From the NCBI GenBank assembly GCA_021801615.1, contig JAJYXS010000030.1:1-9280 (forward strand): DNA of 9,280 nt, in the 5' to 3' direction. The position numbers and the translations under genes are program-made. The stretch comes from Actinomycetes bacterium. Lineage in GTDB: Bacteria > Actinomycetota > Acidimicrobiia > Acidimicrobiales > RAAP-2. Position 1 is the first letter of the stretch; every line of letters starts with the position of its first letter. Below the pieces are notes generated by a model that saw nothing but the letters and a program-made list of their open reading frames with translations, was not told the DNA's origin and did not search any database. Shown one piece after another: positions 6,416 to 9,280 of the stretch.

Positions 6416-6582
6416 GTGCTGCGCTCTTCTGTGCTCTCGTGCCTCTGCGTCCCGGTCCACGGGACGGCCTCTTTGCGACCAACGTACCTCGGTGCGCGGC
6501 GTTCTTCGTGTCATGGTCGGCACGTTCGGGCCCGATCTTGCGACGTGCCTTCGCTCTGCCGCCGCGCTCTCCTGCACTGCGC
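6416..6582. promoter_or_regulatory. Divergent intergenic interval between galT and the membrane-protein gene
   Basis: This interval of about 167 bases separates two genes transcribed away from each other, so it should carry both promoters. I see no convincing -35/-10 pair. TACGTT on the - strand (6486 to 6481) fits a TANNNT -10 element 65 bases before the galT GTG, but has no matching -35. If used, it would exclude the upstream ATG at 6514. No operator-like palindrome stood out. Confidence 0.4.
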
Positions 6583-7080
6583 ATGACGATGCTCGCGGCC
6601 GGCGAAGGGCCGCCCACCGGTCCGGCGTTCACGGTGGTGCTCGTGGGGCACGTCGCCTCGGTGCTCGTCGCCCTCGCCGTCGTCGTCGCGGGCGCGGTCT
6701 CGGCGATCCGTGTCCTCACCTCCACAGGAGAGCTCGCCCCGTCGGTGCGCGCCTACTTCTCGCCAGGCGTGAACTGGGCAGGTCGCGTCCTGTACCTCGT
6801 GCCCGTGTTCGGGGCGGCGCTGCTCGCGATGTCCCGCGGTGCCTACGGACTGGGTGCGACGTGGGTGGACTGCGGGATCGGCCTATGGGCCGCCGCGACG
6901 ATGCTCGCCGAAGGCGTCCTGTGGCCCGCCGAGCGCCGGGTGCAGCGCGGGCTCGCCGCGTCGCACGGAGCGGAGGTGCCCGCCCCGGTCCGCCGTGCGT
7001 GCCGCACGATGTGCCTCGCGGCCGCAGGGGTGATCGCGCTCGTGGTCGGCGCGATGGTCGTCATGTTCGCGAAGCCCTGA
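6583..7080 (+). CDS. Small integral membrane protein, four predicted helices, unknown function
   Basis: From the ATG at 6583 the product has 165 residues. Four hydrophobic segments are seen: about 16-42, 67-84, 93-113 and 143-163. The loop after helix 3 (114-142) is rich in arginine and should be cytoplasmic, which would place both ends outside. Notable positions are R43 after helix 1, GRVLYLVPVFGAALLAMSRG (67-86), W94 and W102 in helix 3, and GVLWPAER (111-118). The pattern resembles small predicted integral membrane families such as DUF2269, but I cannot confirm this and assign no function. An ATG six bases later (6589) is an alternative start. The frame is open further upstream, but that stretch is Arg/Pro-rich and overlaps the promoter interval. 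No Shine-Dalgarno sequence is obvious. It diverges from galT and converges on cysN. Confidence 0.7.
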   Translation: MTMLAAGEGPPTGPAFTVVLVGHVASVLVALAVVVAGAVSAIRVLTSTGELAPSVRAYFSPGVNWAGRVLYLVPVFGAALLAMSRGAYGLGATWVDCGIGLWAAATMLAEGVLWPAERRVQRGLAASHGAEVPAPVRRACRTMCLAAAGVIALVVGAMVVMFAKP

Positions 7081-7081
7081 T

Positions 7082-7100
7082 CCTTGGGCGGGCCCGGAGG
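7082..7100. terminator. Short hairpin between convergent membrane-protein gene and cysN
   Basis: CCTTGGG (7082-7088) can pair with CCCGGAGG (7093-7100) across a CGGG loop, giving seven pairs with one T-G wobble and one bulged G. It fills most of the 24-base gap between the two stop codons. There is no T-tract, so a bidirectional terminator role is suggested mainly by position. Confidence 0.3.
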
Positions 7101-7104
7101 TCGA

Positions 7105-8445
7105 TCAGCAGGACCCGCAGTCCGCTCCGGCTCCTCTCTGCGCGCCCCCTGCGAGGTACGGCTCGCCCACCATGCCCGCGGCGAGAGTCGCGTTCGTCCC
7201 CTCGTCGACGAGCACGAAGCTGCCCGTGATCCGGTCGTCGCGGTACGGGTCGACCGCGAGCGGCACAGCCGTGGTGAGCTCGATCGTGCCGATGTCGTTG
7301 ATGGCGAGCTCGTCGGCGGCCTTGACCTCGAGGCGGTTCACGTCGAGGCGTCCTCTCACCGTGCCCACGCGCGCGGGCGTCGTGCGCGTGGTGTGCTTCA
7401 CGCGCAGCCGATCCCCGCCACGAAGCGGGCGATCGGCGAACCAGCAGACGGTGGCGACGAGGTCCTTTGCGACCGCGGGCGGGTTCGCCGCGGCTGCGAG
7501 GAGGTCGCCTCGCGAGACGTCGAGGTCGTCGGCGAGGTCCACCGAGACCGAGACGCCGACGGGCGCCTCGTCGAGCGGGCCGTCGTAGGTCTCGATCCCG
7601 GTGACGGTCGTCCGCCACCCTTCCGGCAGGACGACCACCTGCTCGCCCGAGCGCAGCGGCCCGCCGTTGACCATCCCTGCGTAGCTCCGGCCACCCCCGG
7701 GGCGACGGAGGACCCACTGGACGGGGAGACGTGCCGCGCTGGCCGAGCCCGCGCCGTGGGCCGAGGCCCACGCGCCCGCAGGGGCTTGCTCGAGGGCGCC
7801 GAGCACCGTCGGTCCTTGGTACCAGGGGGCGGCGTCGGAGCGTTCAACCACGTTGTCGCCGTGCAGCGCGGAGACCGGGACCACCTGCCACGCCGAGACC
7901 CCGAGGCGCCGGGCGAGCGCGCCCACCTCGTCGCAGACCGCGCGGTAGTAGGCCTCGTCCCAGCCGACGAGGTCCATCTTGTTCGCGCAGACGACGAACT
8001 GGCTCACGCCGAGCAGAGCGGCGATGCAGGCGTGGCGCCTCGTCTGCTCTCGCAGTCCGTTGGCTGCGTCGACCACGACGAGGGCGAGGTCTGCAGTCGA
8101 GGCCCCCGTCGCCATGTTGCGCGTGTACTGGACGTGGCCGGGGCAGTCGGCGATGACGAGCTTGCGGTGGGGGGTCGCCGCGTACCGGTAGGCGACGTCG
8201 ATGGTGATGCCCTGCTCGCGCTCGGCGCGCAGGCCGTCGGTGACGAACGAAAGGTCCACCTCAGCGATGCCGCGACGCTTGGAGGCGGCCTCCACGGCGG
8301 CGACCTGGTCGTCGAAGAGCTGGCGCGTGTCGTAGAGGAGGCGCCCGATCAGCGTCGACTTGCCGTCGTCGACCGATCCGATCGCGGCGAAGCGCAGGAG
8401 GTCCATCCCGTGGTCCACCGCCTCTTGGTCTTTGACCGGCGTCAC
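7105..8445 (-). CDS. cysN: Sulfate adenylyltransferase large subunit, GTPase (CysN)
   Basis: This 446-residue translation-factor-type GTPase is the regulatory subunit of ATP sulfurylase. With CysD it makes adenosine 5'-phosphosulfate (APS) and PPi from sulfate and ATP, driven by GTP hydrolysis. The GTPase motifs are complete: G1 GSVDDGKST (23-31), EREQGITIDVAYRY (75-88), G3 DCPGH (100-104), G4 NKMD (155-158) and SAL (192-194). Two beta-barrel domains follow, with FADRPLRGGDRLRVKH (336-351) and DVNRLEVKAADELAINDIG (368-386). No APS kinase (CysC) domain is fused. The C-terminus ends in a Cys pair, CGSC (443-446), after a Gly/Ala-rich tail. The GTG start lies one base after the cysD stop and has AGGGG ten bases upstream; an ATG at 8406 (residue 14) is a less favoured alternative. 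It forms an operon with cysD. Confidence 0.95.
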   Translation of the reverse strand: MTPVKDQEAVDHGMDLLRFAAIGSVDDGKSTLIGRLLYDTRQLFDDQVAAVEAASKRRGIAEVDLSFVTDGLRAEREQGITIDVAYRYAATPHRKLVIADCPGHVQYTRNMATGASTADLALVVVDAANGLREQTRRHACIAALLGVSQFVVCANKMDLVGWDEAYYRAVCDEVGALARRLGVSAWQVVPVSALHGDNVVERSDAAPWYQGPTVLGALEQAPAGAWASAHGAGSASAARLPVQWVLRRPGGGRSYAGMVNGGPLRSGEQVVVLPEGWRTTVTGIETYDGPLDEAPVGVSVSVDLADDLDVSRGDLLAAAANPPAVAKDLVATVCWFADRPLRGGDRLRVKHTTRTTPARVGTVRGRLDVNRLEVKAADELAINDIGTIELTTAVPLAVDPYRDDRITGSFVLVDEGTNATLAAGMVGEPYLAGGAQRGAGADCGSC

Positions 8446-8446
8446 C

Positions 8447-9280
8447 TCAGAAGTACCCCTCGCGCTTGCGGTCCTCCATCGCGGTCTCAGAGAACCTGTC
8501 GTCGGCTCTCGTCGCGCCGCGTTCGGAGACCCGTGAGGTGGCGATCTCCTCGATGATCTGCTCGACGGTGCGCGCGCCAGAGACCACCGCGCCGGTGCAG
8601 GTCGCGTCGCCGACGGTGCGGAAGCGCACCGTCTCCTCGCGCACGGGCTCGCCCGAAGCAGGGGTCACCCAGTCGCACACCGCGAGCAGCATGCCGTCAC
8701 GTTCGACGACCGTCCGGCGGTGCGCGAAGTAGATGTCGGGGAGCTCGATGCCCTCGCGTGCGATGTACTGCCAGATGTCGAGCTCGGTCCAGTCCGACAG
8801 GGGGAACGCGCGCACGTGCTCGCCGGGCTGCACCCGGCACTGGTAGAGGTGCCACAGCTCGGGGCGCTGGCGCTTGGGGTCCCATTGCCCGAAGGTGTCA
8901 CGAAACGAGAGCACCCGCTCTTTGGCCCGCGCCTTGTCCTCGTCTCGTCGGGCGCCCCCGAAGCAGGCGTCGAAGGAGTGCTCGGCGATCGCGTCGAGCA
9001 GGGTGGTCGTCTGGATGCGGTTGCGGCTGACCCCAGGACCGGGGTCCGGCACGCGGCCGCGATCGATGGACTCCTGGACGCTTGCCACGATGAGCCGCTC
9101 GCCGAGCTTGCTCACGCGCTCGTCGCGGAACTTGACGACCTCGGGGAAGTTGTGCCCGGTGTCGACGTGCATGACGGGGAAGGGGAGCCCGCCCGGACGG
9201 AACGCCTTCACGGCGAGGTGCAAAAGCACCGCCGAGTCCTTGCCCCCGCTGAAGAGCAGGACCGGCCGCTCGGACTCCGC
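8447..9280 (-). CDS. cysD: Sulfate adenylyltransferase small subunit (CysD), N-terminus cut by the window edge
   Basis: 277 residues are visible. The reading frame continues without a start to the right edge, where the PP-loop SGGKDSAVLLHLA (visible residues 11-23) binds ATP, as in all PAPS reductase/CysD-type enzymes. Further matches are HVDTGHNFPEV, FDACFGGARRDEDKARAKER, LWHLYQCRVQPGEHVRAFPL, DWTELDIWQYIAREGIELP and the conserved end KREGYF. CysD is the catalytic subunit that adenylates sulfate to APS. About 20-30 N-terminal residues should lie beyond the window. A TTG at 9229 within the PP-loop region cannot be the start, because it would remove the ATP-binding motif. It is the upstream gene of the cysDN operon; its stop is one base before the cysN GTG. 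Confidence 0.95.
   Translation of the reverse strand, partial: AESERPVLLFSGGKDSAVLLHLAVKAFRPGGLPFPVMHVDTGHNFPEVVKFRDERVSKLGERLIVASVQESIDRGRVPDPGPGVSRNRIQTTTLLDAIAEHSFDACFGGARRDEDKARAKERVLSFRDTFGQWDPKRQRPELWHLYQCRVQPGEHVRAFPLSDWTELDIWQYIAREGIELPDIYFAHRRTVVERDGMLLAVCDWVTPASGEPVREETVRFRTVGDATCTGAVVSGARTVEQIIEEIATSRVSERGATRADDRFSETAMEDRKREGYF
8456..8460 (-). promoter_or_regulatory. Ribosome binding site supporting the cysN GTG start
   Basis: AGGGG on the - strand (8460 to 8456) lies inside the last codons of cysD, ten bases before the GTG at 8445. It favours that start over the in-frame ATG at 8406 and suggests that cysN is translated as ribosomes finish cysD. Confidence 0.55.

Noticed and set aside
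5414..6586. Long open frame on + opposite galT (390 codons)
   Set aside because: Mirror of galT codon bias; the product is His/Arg/Val-rich without recognisable domains.
7084..8556. Long open frame on + opposite cysN/cysD (490 codons)
   Set aside because: It is antisense to clear cysN motifs; long antisense frames are expected at this GC content and the translation matches no family.

Overview
The window is strongly GC-rich (about 70% by eye), with G/C at most third codon positions, GTG and TTG starts next to ATG, and very tight packing. Together with an actinobacterial-type TreS/maltokinase pair, an actinobacterial-type phosphofructokinase and CysDN sulfate activation, this suggests a high-GC actinobacterium. 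An Acidimicrobiia- or Thermoleophilia-like lineage is possible, but that placement is inference. No RNA genes, insertion sequences, CRISPR arrays or phage genes were seen, and no gap exceeds about 170 bases.

Left part (1-4242, + strand): a run of four genes in which each stop codon overlaps the next start by four bases (TTGA, ATGA, GTGA). They are the end of murA (peptidoglycan precursor synthesis), a meaB-type GTPase (chaperone of B12-dependent acyl-CoA mutases), treS (trehalose synthase / maltose-trehalose isomerase) and a maltokinase-like gene. Two GC-rich tandem arrays interrupt this run. Four 19-bp copies form the end of meaB up to the treS start. Three 30-bp copies insert STGQEPAVPV repeats into the C-terminal beta domain of TreS. 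The maltokinase homologue has lost several residues expected for catalysis and looks like a pseudokinase.

Middle part (4320-6415): a 6-phosphofructokinase gene on + whose D104/K124 signature predicts pyrophosphate dependence. Its start codon lies inside a predicted hairpin. It converges on galT (galactose-1-phosphate uridylyltransferase) on the - strand, with overlapping inverted repeats at the junction.

Right part (6416-9280): a divergent promoter interval, then a small four-helix membrane protein of unknown function on +. This converges on cysD-cysN (- strand), the two subunits of ATP sulfurylase. cysD runs off the right edge.

Taken together this is a central-metabolism region: trehalose/maltose conversion, glycolysis, Leloir galactose entry and sulfate activation. 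The most unusual part is the treS-pseudo-maltokinase unit with its repeat arrays. No glgE, glgB, galK, galE or mutase gene is visible to complete these pathways.
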